Shown in pieces: positions 25,771-35,281 of a stretch of 64,000 bases of DNA. Both the position numbers and the translations under genes were made by a program. The notes beneath the pieces were generated by a model, which saw only the letters and a program-made list of their open reading frames with translations, made no database searches and had not been told where the DNA came from. The stretch comes from Peptoclostridium sp. Lineage in GTDB: Bacteria > Bacillota > Clostridia > Peptostreptococcales > Peptostreptococcaceae. Within the stretch, counting starts at the first letter, position 1. Each line of letters begins with the position of its first letter. The stretch covers positions 34,396-98,395 of the forward strand of contig NZ_WXFG01000022.1 in assembly GCF_009881055.1 (NCBI RefSeq). The letters run 5' to 3'.

Positions 25771-26058
25771 AAAGACTGCGATGGGAAGAGTAGATATAAA
25801 ACCTCATTCAAAGAGAGCCGATTATGGTGGGATTTCGGCATTGAGTTTATGTTGAAGAACATCCCTGAGTCTCTAACCGAAATGACTAGTTTGTCAAAGT
25901 AGACTTAGACGGGGTCAGACCGTTAACATCTGAGCAGTATCGAGTTTAACTCCGTACATGCAGCGAGCGAACTGAATCGTAAGATTTAGTTACTTAGGGT
26001 GGCACCGCGAAATCACAGCCTTTCGTCCCTTATTTTGGGATGAAAGGCTTTTTGTTTT
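25771..26058 (+). promoter_or_regulatory. T-box leader, asparagine specifier
   Basis: A tRNA-sensing leader. The conserved T-box AGGGTGGCACCGCG is at 25996-26009; its TGGC bulge matches tRNA-Asn, whose discriminator base is G. Stem I starts near GGGAAGAGTAGA (25783) and closes with TCCC (25862); the codon just before, AAC at 25858-25860 followed by A, is a good Asn specifier. The terminator is AGCCTTTC-TCCC (26017-26029) with GGGATGAAAGGCT and a T run. Uncharged tRNA-Asn would allow asnA transcription. The specifier was placed by eye. Confidence 0.93.
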
Positions 26059-26107
26059 TTGTAAATTTTCAGATTCGTACGTGATATGACATAGGGAGGA
26101 ATTTAGA

Positions 26108-27118
26108 ATGGAAAACACTATAATACCAAAGGACTATTCTCCACAGCTTACACTTAGAGAGACTGAGGTGGCAATAAAAAGAATAAAGGACTATTTTGAA
26201 AGAATGCTGGCACAGGAACTAAACCTGACAAGAGTTTCAGCTCCGCTGTTCGTCAAACCTGAATCAGGACTAAACGACAACCTAAACGGAGTGGAAAAGG
26301 CGGTTTCATTCGAAATGCACGCTGATCCGGGTTCTAGGATAGAGATAGTTCACTCACTAGCAAAATGGAAAAGAATGGCTCTTTACAGGTACGATTTTCA
26401 TGTTGAAGAGGGACTTTATACAGACATGAATGCCATTAGAACACACGAAGAGCTTGACAACCTGCACTCGATATATGTCGACCAGTGGGACTGGGAAAAG
26501 ATAATAGCAAGAAGCGACAGAACCAAGGACAAGCTAAAAGATATAGTAGAAGGCATATACAGCGTGTTCAAGAAAACCGAGGAATACCTCTACAAGCTTT
26601 ATCCTCAGTTTGGCAAGATACTTCCGGAGGAGATATTCTTCATAACTACACAGGAGCTTGAGGACAGATATCCTGGGTTTACTCCTAAGGAAAGAGAGGA
26701 TGCCATAACTAGAGAAAAAGGTGCAGTATTCCTTATGGAGATAGGCCACAAGCTCGCTTCGGGCATGAAACACGATGGAAGATCGCCAGACTATGATGAC
26801 TGGACACTAAACGGCGACATACTATTCTTCTATCCTCTGCTCGACAGAACCATAGAGCTCTCATCAATGGGAATAAGGGTTGACGAGGAAGCCCTTGAAA
26901 AACAGCTTACTATTGAAGGCTGCGAGGACAGAAGAGAGCTTGACTATCACAAGCTGCTCCTTGAAGGAAAGCTTCCATGCACCGTAGGAGGAGGTATAGG
27001 CCAGTCAAGAATGTGCATGTTCTTCATGAGAAGAGCGCACATAGGCGAGGTTCAGGCATCTGTTTGGCCTGAATATATGAGAGAGGCGCTTAAGGATTCT
27101 AACATATTCCTCCTATAA
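26108..27118 (+). CDS. asnA: Aspartate--ammonia ligase (AsnA)
   Basis: Makes asparagine from aspartate, ammonia and ATP; structurally related to class II aminoacyl-tRNA synthetases. The 336-aa protein has [19 protein letters not shown] near residue 45, [20 protein letters not shown] in the middle and the ending [28 protein letters not shown] precedes the ATG. It is controlled by the Asn T-box just upstream, which fits its product. Confidence 0.97.
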   Translation: MENTIIPKDYSPQLTLRETEVAIKRIKDYFERMLAQELNLTRVSAPLFVKPESGLNDNLNGVEKAVSFEMHADPGSRIEIVHSLAKWKRMALYRYDFHVEEGLYTDMNAIRTHEELDNLHSIYVDQWDWEKIIARSDRTKDKLKDIVEGIYSVFKKTEEYLYKLYPQFGKILPEEIFFITTQELEDRYPGFTPKEREDAITREKGAVFLMEIGHKLASGMKHDGRSPDYDDWTLNGDILFFYPLLDRTIELSSMGIRVDEEALEKQLTIEGCEDRRELDYHKLLLEGKLPCTVGGGIGQSRMCMFFMRRAHIGEVQASVWPEYMREALKDSNIFLL

Positions 27119-27156
27119 AATAAAATTTTTTTTCAAAAAAAAGATACTATATGCAA

Positions 27157-27185
27157 TTGACTCAAAAACATCAAATTTGTATAAT
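27157..27185 (+). promoter_or_regulatory. Promoter of the aconitase operon
   Basis: TTGACT (27157-27162), 17 bases, TATAAT (27180-27185), followed immediately by the palindrome at 27185. Confidence 0.85.
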
Positions 27186-27194
27186 TGTATACAA
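27185..27194 (+). promoter_or_regulatory. Candidate GntR operator at the aconitase promoter
   Basis: TTGTATACAA is a perfect 10-bp palindrome overlapping the last -10 base and the expected start site, so a bound protein would block initiation. The same core, extended to ATTGTATACAAT, lies upstream of the alanine symporter at 33132. The GntR protein encoded two genes on is the obvious candidate. Confidence 0.6.
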
Positions 27195-27254
27195 AAGAGC
27201 GATAAAAAACATTTTGTTTTTTATCCGTACTAATAATATAGACGAGGTGAAGAT

Positions 27255-29180
27255 ATGGGATTAAGTTTAGCGTATAAGGTACTAAAAGATCACCTTATAG
27301 AAGGAGAACTAAAGCAAGGACAGGAAATATGCATCAAAGTTGACCAGACGCTTACTCAGGATTCAACAGGAACAATGGTTTATCTTCAACTTGAAGCCAT
27401 GGGAGTGGAAGGCGTAAAGACAGATCTTTCTGTAGCCTATATTGACCACAACACTCTTCAGCAGGGCTTTGAAAATGCTGATGACCACGAGTTTATAAAG
27501 ACGGTTGCTGCAAAATACGGAATAGTTTACTCTAAGCCTGGCAACGGCATATGCCACCAGCTTCAGCTTGAAAACTTCGGCAAGCCTGGAGCAACGCTTC
27601 TAGGCTCAGACAGCCATACTCCTACAGGAGGCGGCCTTGGCATGATTTCCATAGGAGCCGGTGGACTGGACGTTGCGGTTGCTATGGCCACAGGCAAATA
27701 TTTCATGAAGGTGCCAAAGGTTATAAATGTCAAGCTTTCTGGAAAACTAAGCCCATGGGTTTCTGCAAAAGACATAATACTCCACGTGCTAAGAGAGCTT
27801 AGCGTTAAGGGCGGAGTAGGTAAGATAGTTGAATATACAGGAGAAGGTGTAAGCTCACTTTCAGTTACTGACAGAGCTACAATAACTAACATGGGTGCCG
27901 AGCTTGGAGCCACAACTTCAATATTCCCAAGCGACTTAAATACACTTGAATATCTTAAGCTTCAGGGCAGAGAGGGCGACTGGAAAGAGATGAGCGCCGA
28001 CGTGGATGCCACATATGACGAAGTGCTTGAGATAGACCTTTCTACACTTGAGCCTCTTGTAGCGCAGCCGCACAGCCCTGACAACGTAAGGCCTGTAAAA
28101 GAGATAATAAACCTCAAGGTTGACCAGATTTCAATAGGAAGCTGCACTAACTCTTCTTATTCAGACCTTATGAAGGTTGCAGGAATACTAAAAGGCAAGA
28201 AGGTGCATCCTGATGTAAGCCTTTCAATCGCACCGGGCTCAAGCGCAATACTAAAGACTCTTGCTGAAAACGGAGCTCTTGCTGACATGATAGCTGCCGG
28301 AGCAAGGATACTAGAGTGCGCATGCGGACCTTGCATAGGAATGGGCCAGGCGCCAAAGACTGATGCAATTTCACTTAGAACGTTCAACAGAAACTTCTTC
28401 GGAAGAAGCGGCACTGAAAGCGCACAGGTATATCTTGTAAGCCCTGAGGTCGCAGCCGTATCTGCACTCAAGGGATACCTCGAAGATCCAAGGATACTAG
28501 ACATCGAGCTCGACATAAATATGCCTGAAAAATTCGAAAGAAACGACAGCCTGTTTGTATATCCTCCTGCAGACAGAAAGAGTGTTGAAGTAGTGATGGG
28601 GCCAAACATAAAGCCTTTCCCTATAAACAAGGCTCTTGGTGACAAGCTTGAAGGAAAGGTTGTTCTCAAGGTTGAAGACAACATAACAACAGACCACATA
28701 ATGCCTTCAAATGCAAGCCTGCTTCCATACAGATCAAACATACCGCATCTTGCAAACTTCTCTTTCAGCACAGTTGACAAAGAGTTTCCTCAAAGATGTA
28801 AAGATAACGGCGGAGGTTTCATAATAGGCGGAGACAACTATGGACAGGGTTCAAGCAGGGAGCATGCTGCACTGGCGCCGCTGTATCTTGGAATAAAAGC
28901 TGTAATCACCAAGTCGTTTGCAAGAATACACAAAGCCAACCTTATAAACAGTGGAATCATCCCGCTTGAGTTTGCAGATGCTTCAGATTACGACAAGGTA
29001 GGCTTTATGGATGATGTTGAAATTGAAAACATACTAGACATGCTGCCATCAGGCAAAGTAACGCTCAAGGATAAAACAACAGGTGAAAGCATCGAGCTTA
29101 AGTTCGAAGGTTCTGAAAGGGATATCGAGATACTAAGAAGAGGCGGATACTTGAACTACGCAAAATCTAACCTTATATAA
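27255..29180 (+). CDS. Aconitate hydratase
   Basis: Interconverts citrate and isocitrate through a [4Fe-4S] cluster. The 641-aa length is that of the shorter aconitase group common in anaerobes. The sequence shows DSHTPTGGGLGMISIGAGGLD near residue 120 (shown in part here: GSDSHTPTGGGLG), the first cluster cysteine in IGSCTNSSYSDL and the other two in ACGPCIGMGQAP, plus the swivel-domain motif NYGQGSSREHAAL. GAGGTGA precedes the ATG. It is followed by a GntR regulator and asnS; with pyruvate carboxylase it could feed 2-oxoglutarate synthesis. No citrate synthase or isocitrate dehydrogenase is in view. Confidence 0.94.
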   Translation: MGLSLAYKVLKDHLIEGELKQGQEICIKVDQTLTQDSTGTMVYLQLEAMGVEGVKTDLSVAYIDHNTLQQGFENADDHEFIKTVAAKYGIVYSKPGNGICHQLQLENFGKPGATLLGSDSHTPTGGGLGMISIGAGGLDVAVAMATGKYFMKVPKVINVKLSGKLSPWVSAKDIILHVLRELSVKGGVGKIVEYTGEGVSSLSVTDRATITNMGAELGATTSIFPSDLNTLEYLKLQGREGDWKEMSADVDATYDEVLEIDLSTLEPLVAQPHSPDNVRPVKEIINLKVDQISIGSCTNSSYSDLMKVAGILKGKKVHPDVSLSIAPGSSAILKTLAENGALADMIAAGARILECACGPCIGMGQAPKTDAISLRTFNRNFFGRSGTESAQVYLVSPEVAAVSALKGYLEDPRILDIELDINMPEKFERNDSLFVYPPADRKSVEVVMGPNIKPFPINKALGDKLEGKVVLKVEDNITTDHIMPSNASLLPYRSNIPHLANFSFSTVDKEFPQRCKDNGGGFIIGGDNYGQGSSREHAALAPLYLGIKAVITKSFARIHKANLINSGIIPLEFADASDYDKVGFMDDVEIENILDMLPSGKVTLKDKTTGESIELKFEGSERDIEILRRGGYLNYAKSNLI

Positions 29181-29221
29181 CTTCACAGCAAATACAAATA
29201 GTCATGGAAGGGAAGAGTGCT

Positions 29222-29887
29222 ATGGTATCTAATATATTTTCAAAGGAAAAAAACAAATCTTCTCTAAGCTCAAAGATATTCAACGTCTTGAGAGACAACA
29301 TCCTTGAAGGCAAATACGTGCATGACGAAAAGCTTATTGAGGTAAAGCTGGCCCAGGAACTCGGTGTCAGCAGGACTCCTGTGCGAGAAGCCTTAAAGCA
29401 GCTCGAATTGGAAGGACTTGTTGAGAATATACCCAATAAAGGCGTAGTAGTTAAGGGCATCTCAAAGCAGGATATCAGCGACATATACACAATAAGGCTG
29501 GCAATCGAAGGGATAGCTGTTGAGTGGGCTATGGAGAGAATGTCTGAAGAGGATGTAGAAAAGCTAAAGGAGATATACGAGCTCATGGAATTCTATACTC
29601 TCAAAAAAGACTACCTCAAAATATCAGAGCTCAACACCCAGTTCCACGAGGTAATATACAAAGCCACAAAGAGCAGATATCTCGAGCAGGTGCTAAAGGA
29701 TTTCCAATACTACATCAAGACTACAAGGAACAAGTCCCTCAGAACACCAGGCAGGCTGGAGAGTGCTCTCGAGGAGCACAGAGAAATTCTGGACGCATTT
29801 ATTACAAAGGATCCTAAAAAGGCAAGAGAGGTTCTTGAAAACCATATAGATATATCGAAGCTCAATGCACTGAAATTGGAGGACTAA
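29222..29887 (+). CDS. GntR-family regulator (FCD domain)
   Basis: A 221-aa regulator. The winged helix near residues 30-70 contains [20 protein letters not shown] and the wing NKGVVV; the helical C-terminal FCD domain has [24 protein letters not shown] and [10 protein letters not shown], with the Asp/His metal residues expected for this group. ATG 29222 follows GAAGGGAAGAG; an in-frame ATG at 29204 is inside that site. It lies 41 bases after aconitase and 13 before asnS. The likely operator is TTGTATACAA at the aconitase promoter; the ligand may be an organic acid, which is inference. Confidence 0.9.
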   Translation: MVSNIFSKEKNKSSLSSKIFNVLRDNILEGKYVHDEKLIEVKLAQELGVSRTPVREALKQLELEGLVENIPNKGVVVKGISKQDISDIYTIRLAIEGIAVEWAMERMSEEDVEKLKEIYELMEFYTLKKDYLKISELNTQFHEVIYKATKSRYLEQVLKDFQYYIKTTRNKSLRTPGRLESALEEHREILDAFITKDPKKAREVLENHIDISKLNALKLED

Positions 29888-29900
29888 AGGAGGAATAATC

Positions 29901-31289
29901 ATGGCTATAACAATCAAGAGCATATACAGAAACCAGGAAGCTCATATTGATCAGGATGTGCAAATATACGGATGGGTTAAGACTACCCGCTCTTCAAACA
30001 AAATAGGCTTCATAGAATTAAATGACGGTTCATTCTTCAAGAACATACAGGTAGTGTTCGATGACAGCCTGGATAACTTCAAGGAGATTGCAAAGCTGCC
30101 TATAAGCTCTTCTCTTTATGTAGAGGGTAAAGTTGTAAGAACTCCCGATGCCAAGCAGCCATTCGAGATACAGGCTTCGCTTATTAAAATCGAGGGCAAT
30201 TCCAATTCAGACTATCCTCTTCAGAAGAAAAGACACACGCTTGAATACCTAAGGACTATAGCTCACCTTAGGCCAAGAAGCAACACGTTCTCAGCCGTAT
30301 TCAGGCTCAGATCGGTGGCTGCGTATGCAATCCATAGATTCTTCCAGGACAGAGGCTTTGTCTATGTTCACACTCCAATAATAACGAGCAGCGACGCAGA
30401 AGGCGCCGGCGAGATGTTTAGAGTTACAACGCTCGACATGAACAACCCTCCGCGCAAGGAAGACGGACTTATAGACTACTCTCAGGATTTCTTCGGAAAA
30501 GAAGCAAGCCTTACAGTAAGCGGCCAGCTTGAGGGAGAGATGTTCGCGCTTGCATTCAAGGACATTTATACTTTCGGGCCTACATTCAGAGCTGAAAACT
30601 CGAACACAGCAAGACACGCATCGGAATTCTGGATGATAGAACCTGAAATTGCGTTTGCAGACATAAATGACAATATGAATCTTGCAGAAGACATGATAAA
30701 ATACGTCATAAGCTATGTGCTTGAAAACGCTCCTGAGGAGATGGAGTTCTTCAATACGTTCATAGACAAGGGAGTACTTGACCGCCTTGAAAATATAGTG
30801 ACTTCTGATTTTGAGAAAATAACTTACACTGATGCAATAGATATACTTCTAAAATCAGGCCACAAATTTGAATATCCTGTAGAGTGGGGAATGGACCTGC
30901 AGACAGAGCACGAAAGATATATCACTGAGCAAGTGTTCAAAAAGCCTGTATTCGTAATCAACTATCCTGCTGCAATTAAGGCGTTCTACATGAGACTAAA
31001 CGAGGACGGCAAGACTGTTGCCGCCATGGACCTGCTTGTTCCTGGCGTAGGAGAAATAATAGGCGGAAGCCAGAGAGAAGAAAGGCTTGATGTGCTTGAA
31101 AAGAAAATCGAGAACATGGGCCTTAGCAAAGAAGACTACTGGTGGTATCTTGAGCTTAGAAAGTACGGCGAGACAAAGCACTCAGGCTTTGGACTCGGAT
31201 TTGAAAGACTCATAATGTATATGACAGGTATGTCAAACATAAGAGACGTTATTCCTTGCCCAAGGACACCAGGTTCAGCTGAGTTCTAA
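29901..31289 (+). CDS. asnS: Asparagine--tRNA ligase
   Basis: Class IIb synthetase charging tRNA-Asn. The 462-aa protein has the N-terminal OB fold ([20 protein letters not shown]), motif 2 region [19 protein letters not shown] and motif 3 [16 protein letters not shown] near the end, with [20 protein letters not shown] precedes the ATG. It has no T-box of its own; it appears to be cotranscribed with aconitase and GntR, while asnA upstream is T-box controlled. Confidence 0.96.
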   Translation: MAITIKSIYRNQEAHIDQDVQIYGWVKTTRSSNKIGFIELNDGSFFKNIQVVFDDSLDNFKEIAKLPISSSLYVEGKVVRTPDAKQPFEIQASLIKIEGNSNSDYPLQKKRHTLEYLRTIAHLRPRSNTFSAVFRLRSVAAYAIHRFFQDRGFVYVHTPIITSSDAEGAGEMFRVTTLDMNNPPRKEDGLIDYSQDFFGKEASLTVSGQLEGEMFALAFKDIYTFGPTFRAENSNTARHASEFWMIEPEIAFADINDNMNLAEDMIKYVISYVLENAPEEMEFFNTFIDKGVLDRLENIVTSDFEKITYTDAIDILLKSGHKFEYPVEWGMDLQTEHERYITEQVFKKPVFVINYPAAIKAFYMRLNEDGKTVAAMDLLVPGVGEIIGGSQREERLDVLEKKIENMGLSKEDYWWYLELRKYGETKHSGFGLGFERLIMYMTGMSNIRDVIPCPRTPGSAEF

Positions 31290-31304
31290 TATTTAAAACC
31301 CACA

Positions 31305-31376
31305 AAACAGCCGCTTTCATATAGCGGCTGTTTGTTTTGAACAGCCAAAAAAAGCGAACGTAATTCGGCTTTTTTA
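31305..31376 (+). terminator. Two successive hairpins after asnS
   Basis: AAACAGCCGCT (31305-31315) pairs perfectly with AGCGGCTGTTT (31323-31333). A second, AT-rich hairpin (AAAAAAGC-GAA with TTCGGCTTTTTT, one bulge) follows at about 31348-31376. Confidence 0.85.
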
Positions 31377-31385
31377 TGATATAAT
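31377..31385 (+). promoter_or_regulatory. Extended -10 promoter of purB
   Basis: TGATATAAT directly after the second hairpin and about 40 bases before the gene; no clear -35. Confidence 0.55.
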
Positions 31386-31427
31386 ATTATACATGTTCAA
31401 ACTATATTTGATAAAGGAGCGTATAAT

Positions 31428-32864
31428 ATGAGCAATTACGAATATTACAAGAATCCTTTGATTGAAAGATACTCAAGCAGAGAGATGAGCAGCATATTTT
31501 CAGATATGTCAAAATTCACTACCTGGAGAAAGCTATGGATAGCCCTTGCAAAATGCGAAAAGGAACTGGGGCTGAATATAACTGACGAACAAATAAAAGA
31601 ACTTGAAGAAAATGCTGAAAATATAAATTTTGAAGACGCAATCAAATTTGAGAAAGAAACCAGACACGATGTAATGTCACATGTCAAGGCGTACGGCCTT
31701 CAGTGCCCGAATGCAAAGGGAATAATACACCTGGGCGCTACAAGCGCTTATGTAGGCGACAACACAGACGTACTGCTTATGAAGCAGGCACTGGAGCTTA
31801 CCAAGGTAAAGCTTGCAAACCTCATGAACAATCTGGCTCAGTTTGCCCTTCAATACAAGGACATGCCGGCTCTTGGCTATACGCATTTCCAGCCTGCTCA
31901 GCTAACCACAGTGGGCAAGAGAGCTTGTCTTTGGCTTCAGGATCTCCTGCTGGACTTTGAAGAGATAGAATACAGAATCGAAAACCTAAAGATGAGGGGA
32001 GTTAAGGGCACTACTGGGACACAAGCCAGCTTCCTTAAACTCTTCAACGGCGACCACGACAAGGTCAAAAAGCTAGACGAAATGGTCTGCAAAAGCATGG
32101 GAATTGAAAGCAAATTCACCATAACAGGCCAGACATATACAAGAAAGCAGGATTACCTGGTGCTTTCATCGCTTTCTTCGCTTGCCCAGTCAATGCACAA
32201 GATGACTAATGACCTGAGGCTGCTTCAAAACCTTAAGGAAGTGGAGGAACCTTTTGAGAAAAACCAGATAGGTTCTTCTGCAATGGCATACAAAAGAAAT
32301 CCTATGAGAAGCGAAAGAATATCCTCTCTTAGCAAATATGTAATGTCTCAGAGCCTTAATCCGGCGCTTATATTCTCAACTCAATGGTTCGAAAGAACAC
32401 TAGACGATTCTGCCAACAGAAGACTTTCCATACCAGAGGCTTTCCTTGGAATAGACGCCATATTGGAGATCGGAATAAACGTCACAAGCGGCCTTGTAGT
32501 ATATGAGAATGTCATCAAGAAGCACGTTAACGAAGAGCTTCCTTTCATGGCTACTGAGAACATACTTATGGAGGCTGTTACTCGCGGCGGCGACAGACAG
32601 GAGCTCCACGAGAAGATAAGGGAATATTCTATGGAAGTAGGCGAGAGAATCAAAATGCAGGGTCTCGACAACAACCTTATAGACAAAATTATTGCTGATC
32701 CTGCCTTCAATATGTCCAAGGAAGAGATACTAGACATAATTGACCCGACCAAATTCACAGGAAGAGCTCCTGAGCAGGTTGTGGATTTCATCACTGAAGA
32801 GATTATGCCAGCAGTAAACAGATGCAAGGAAAAGCTGGGCATGAGCGTAGACTTGAAAGTATAA
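31428..32864 (+). CDS. purB: Adenylosuccinate lyase
   Basis: Fumarase/aspartase-superfamily enzyme of purine synthesis (SAICAR to AICAR, adenylosuccinate to AMP). The 478-aa protein has TRHDVMSHVKAYGLQCP, HLGATSAYVGDNTD near residue 102, ALGYTHFQPAQ and the signature GSSAMAYKRNPMRSERI near residue 285. AAAGGAG precedes the ATG. No other purine genes are adjacent. Confidence 0.95.
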   Translation: MSNYEYYKNPLIERYSSREMSSIFSDMSKFTTWRKLWIALAKCEKELGLNITDEQIKELEENAENINFEDAIKFEKETRHDVMSHVKAYGLQCPNAKGIIHLGATSAYVGDNTDVLLMKQALELTKVKLANLMNNLAQFALQYKDMPALGYTHFQPAQLTTVGKRACLWLQDLLLDFEEIEYRIENLKMRGVKGTTGTQASFLKLFNGDHDKVKKLDEMVCKSMGIESKFTITGQTYTRKQDYLVLSSLSSLAQSMHKMTNDLRLLQNLKEVEEPFEKNQIGSSAMAYKRNPMRSERISSLSKYVMSQSLNPALIFSTQWFERTLDDSANRRLSIPEAFLGIDAILEIGINVTSGLVVYENVIKKHVNEELPFMATENILMEAVTRGGDRQELHEKIREYSMEVGERIKMQGLDNNLIDKIIADPAFNMSKEEILDIIDPTKFTGRAPEQVVDFITEEIMPAVNRCKEKLGMSVDLKV

Positions 32865-32903
32865 ATATTTAGACAATTAAAACAATTATAAATATTTTTG
32901 AAT

Positions 32904-32956
32904 AAAAGCTCCCGATTTGGATATATATATTGTATCTGTTTTGGGAGCTTTTATTA
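32904..32956 (+). terminator. Terminator after purB
   Basis: AAAAGCTCCC (32904-32913) pairs with GGGAGCTTTT (32943-32952) across a 29-base loop, then TATT. Confidence 0.7.
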
Positions 32957-33131
32957 AATTGTTGAATTTTTAATATTTTAGCAAAAATGAATAATCGCTG
33001 CATAAATAATTCTGTTTTTTTGATTTCGTCATCAAGCTACAAAAAACCTCAAAAAAACTTTTTCTTTGTGCAAACGGTTTCATCGGCTGAATCCAAGTGG
33101 TTTCAAATATTTCAAGGTTTGCACTGTACAT

Positions 33132-33143
33132 ATTGTATACAAT
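33132..33143 (+). promoter_or_regulatory. Candidate GntR operator upstream of the alanine symporter
   Basis: ATTGTATACAAT is a perfect 12-bp palindrome sharing its 10-bp core with the site at the aconitase promoter (27185). It lies about 200 bases before the symporter start codon, upstream of the best candidate promoter. Confidence 0.5.
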
Positions 33144-33168
33144 GTTGTGAATATTTAGACGGAAATGC

Positions 33169-33197
33169 TTGCATGTTGCGTTAATGTTTGATAATAT
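33169..33197 (+). promoter_or_regulatory. Possible promoter of the alanine symporter
   Basis: TTGCAT (33169-33174), 17 bases, TAATAT (33192-33197). A weak match, but the best in the 475-base gap between purB and the symporter. Confidence 0.35.
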
Positions 33198-33243
33198 AAA
33201 CATACGCAATTATCAATAAATTTATCTTATAGAAGGGACGGTG

Positions 33244-33315
33244 GTGTGTGGAAAAAAAGTGGCGAAAGTAGCAATTATAATTAAGGGGTTAGTGGTTTTG
33301 GCTTTACAAAATTAA
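33244..33315 (+). CDS. Possible small hydrophobic leader peptide
   Basis: A short reading frame of 23 codons in the symporter leader. GAAGGGAC (33232-33239) is suitably placed for GTG 33244 (or GTG 33241). The product would be (M)CGKKVAKVAIII followed by KGLVVLALQN: two lysines then a hydrophobic stretch, like a small membrane peptide. It ends 24 bases before the symporter start. It could be a leader peptide, a small membrane partner, or chance; there is no homology evidence. Confidence 0.3.
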   Translation: MCGKKVAKVAIIIKGLVVLALQN

Positions 33316-33339
33316 AAAAAGAAAGGATGTTGGCATTAT

Positions 33340-34824
33340 ATGGAGGCATTTGTAAGTACCGCGAATAACATCATATGGAGTAAAGCACTTATTTATCTTT
33401 GTCTAGGAACAGGTATATATTTCTCACTTAGAACTCGTTTCCTTCAAGTCCGTCACCTTAAAGACATGGTTAAGTACCTTCTTGGCGGAGGAGATTCAAG
33501 CCAAGGCGTTTCTTCTTTCCAGGCATTCGCAATGTCAGTTGCAGGCCGTGTTGGTACTGGTAACATCGCCGGTGTTGCTACAGCTATAACAATGGGTGGA
33601 CCGGGAGCTCTTTTCTGGATGTGGGCAATCGCATTCCTAGGAGCAGGCTCATCATTCGTAGAGTGTGCCCTTGGTCAGGTTTACAAGGAAGAGATAAACG
33701 GAGAGTACCGTGGAGGTCCTGCATACTATATAGAAAAAGGTATGGGAGTTAAATGGTACGCAATACTTTTCGCAGTAGCTACAGTTCTTGGTATGGGCTT
33801 CTTCCTTCCAGGAGTACAGGCTAACAGTATAGGCGCAGGAGTTTTCAACGCTTTCGGCGTTAGCCCAGCAATAACTGGTGGAGTAGTAATAGCACTTCTT
33901 GGATTCATAATATTCGGCGGAACAAAGAGTATAGGTAAAGCTGCAGAGATAATAGTTCCTTTCATGGCTGGAGCATACATCCTTGTAGCACTTATAGTTC
34001 TTGCTTTCAACATAACTGCAGTTCCAGGAATGATAGCTCTTGTATTCAAGAGTGCATTCGGAGCAGAGCAGGCTTTCGCAGGTATACTAGGTATGGCAGT
34101 AACTTGGGGTGTTAAGAGGGGTATCTACTCAAACGAGGCTGGACAGGGTACAGGACCTCAATCAGCTGCAGCTGCAGAAGTTTCTCACCCAGCTATACAA
34201 GGTCTTGTTCAGGCATTCGCAGTTTACGTTGACACACTTTTCGTTTGTTCAGCAACAGGCTTCATGATACTTGCAACAGGCAAATTCAACGTTCAAAACA
34301 CAGACGGAACTTTCATAGTTGAGAACCTTCCTGGCGTAGGCATAGGACCTGAGTATACTCAGCTTGCAGTTGGAACAGTATTTGGCAAGGGACTAGGAGC
34401 AGGATTCGTTTCTATAGCACTTTTCTTCTTTGCATTTACAACTCTAATGGCTTACTACTATATAGCTGAGACAAACCTTACTTACCTAGTAGGTAGAAAA
34501 AAAGAAGCTGGCCTAAAACCTATACTTACAGTAGCTAAGGTTGTATTCCTTGGATCTACTTACTACGGAGCAGTTAAGACAGCAGAACTTGCTTGGGGTC
34601 TTGGTGACATCGGTGTTGGTCTTATGGCATGGATAAACGTTATAGCTATACTTATACTAGGCAACGTTGGTCTTAAAGTTCTTAAGGACTACGAAGCTCA
34701 AAAGGCAATGGGAAGAGACGCTTCTACATTCGTATTCGACCCTGACGCTCTTGGCATAAAAGGTGCTGAAGTATGGCATGAAGTAAACAAGAGAAGATTT
34801 GCTAAGCAAAAGTCTGCTAACTAA
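33340..34824 (+). CDS. Sodium:alanine (or glycine) symporter, AGCS family
   Basis: A 494-aa membrane transporter with about 10-11 helices that imports alanine or glycine with sodium. The family signature is clear: AGRVGTGNIAGVATAITMGG near residue 69, then GPGALFWMWA, SSFVECALGQ and GGPAYYIEKGMG. The region GVKRGIYSNEAGQGTGP is the other AGCS hallmark. Third-position bases favour GCT/GTT/CTT more than in neighbours, suggesting high expression. The ribosome binding site AAAGGATG is rather far from the ATG. It stands alone, with a palindromic operator upstream. Confidence 0.93.
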   Translation: MEAFVSTANNIIWSKALIYLCLGTGIYFSLRTRFLQVRHLKDMVKYLLGGGDSSQGVSSFQAFAMSVAGRVGTGNIAGVATAITMGGPGALFWMWAIAFLGAGSSFVECALGQVYKEEINGEYRGGPAYYIEKGMGVKWYAILFAVATVLGMGFFLPGVQANSIGAGVFNAFGVSPAITGGVVIALLGFIIFGGTKSIGKAAEIIVPFMAGAYILVALIVLAFNITAVPGMIALVFKSAFGAEQAFAGILGMAVTWGVKRGIYSNEAGQGTGPQSAAAAEVSHPAIQGLVQAFAVYVDTLFVCSATGFMILATGKFNVQNTDGTFIVENLPGVGIGPEYTQLAVGTVFGKGLGAGFVSIALFFFAFTTLMAYYYIAETNLTYLVGRKKEAGLKPILTVAKVVFLGSTYYGAVKTAELAWGLGDIGVGLMAWINVIAILILGNVGLKVLKDYEAQKAMGRDASTFVFDPDALGIKGAEVWHEVNKRRFAKQKSAN

Positions 34825-34852
34825 TCAGGCATTTGATAACTAAAGGATGATT

Positions 34853-34886
34853 AAAAGGAACCTGAATCCAGGTTCCTTTTTTTATA
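34853..34886 (+). terminator. Intrinsic terminator after the alanine symporter
   Basis: AAAAGGAACCT (34853-34863) pairs with AGGTTCCTTTT (34870-34880), followed by TTT. Confidence 0.9.
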
Positions 34887-34977
34887 TTTTTTATTCAACT
34901 GCAGATTGCCAGTTCCAAGAGGGTTCTTGTTGAGAGTCAATTCTACTATTCTTTAAATGTATATTTAGGGATTATTA

Positions 34978-35165
34978 GCATGTCGGAAACAGTCGATCCT
35001 TGATATCACTTTTAGATTCCCTGCGGCTCGCGCTCGCCTAAATCTCTTGAATTTTGAGAACTCGCTTCGCTCAGACACTCAAAATTCTGCGGCTTAGGCT
35101 TCTCTGCTTGCCGGGGAATCTGCAAAAGTAATATCCAATACGGATCTTCCTGTATCCTTACATGC
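34978..35165. repeat. Large nested inverted repeat (palindromic element)
   Basis: In the 500-base gene-free gap, a series of nested arms share one centre: GCATG/CATGC (34978, 35161), GATCC/GGATC (34995, 35142), AGATTCCC/GGGAATCT (35014, 35114), GCCTAA/TTAGGC (35036, 35094) and GAATTTTGAG/CTCAAAATTC (35049, 35078). The loop holds CTCGCTTCGCTC, and CGGCTCGCGCTCGCC lies in the 5' arm. The shape suggests a non-coding repeat family member or a small mobile palindrome. The rest of 34887-35387 shows no gene. Confidence 0.7.
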
Positions 35166-35281
35166 CGGTCGCAAAACACGTAAATTTCCAAAGCGCTTCT
35201 TAACCAGGGCAAGTTTGTCACCGATCTTCATCAGGAACACAACACATAACACCTGTTTCTATTACCACCTGAATATATGCA

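Noticed and set aside
32987..33184. Plus-strand frame of 65 codons upstream of the alanine symporter
   Set aside because: No ribosome binding site; it runs through the palindromic operator and AT-rich DNA with low-complexity residues.
35012..35221. Minus-strand reading frame of 69 codons in the gap after the alanine symporter
   Set aside because: It lies across the large nested palindrome, has no ribosome binding site and no protein-like motif.
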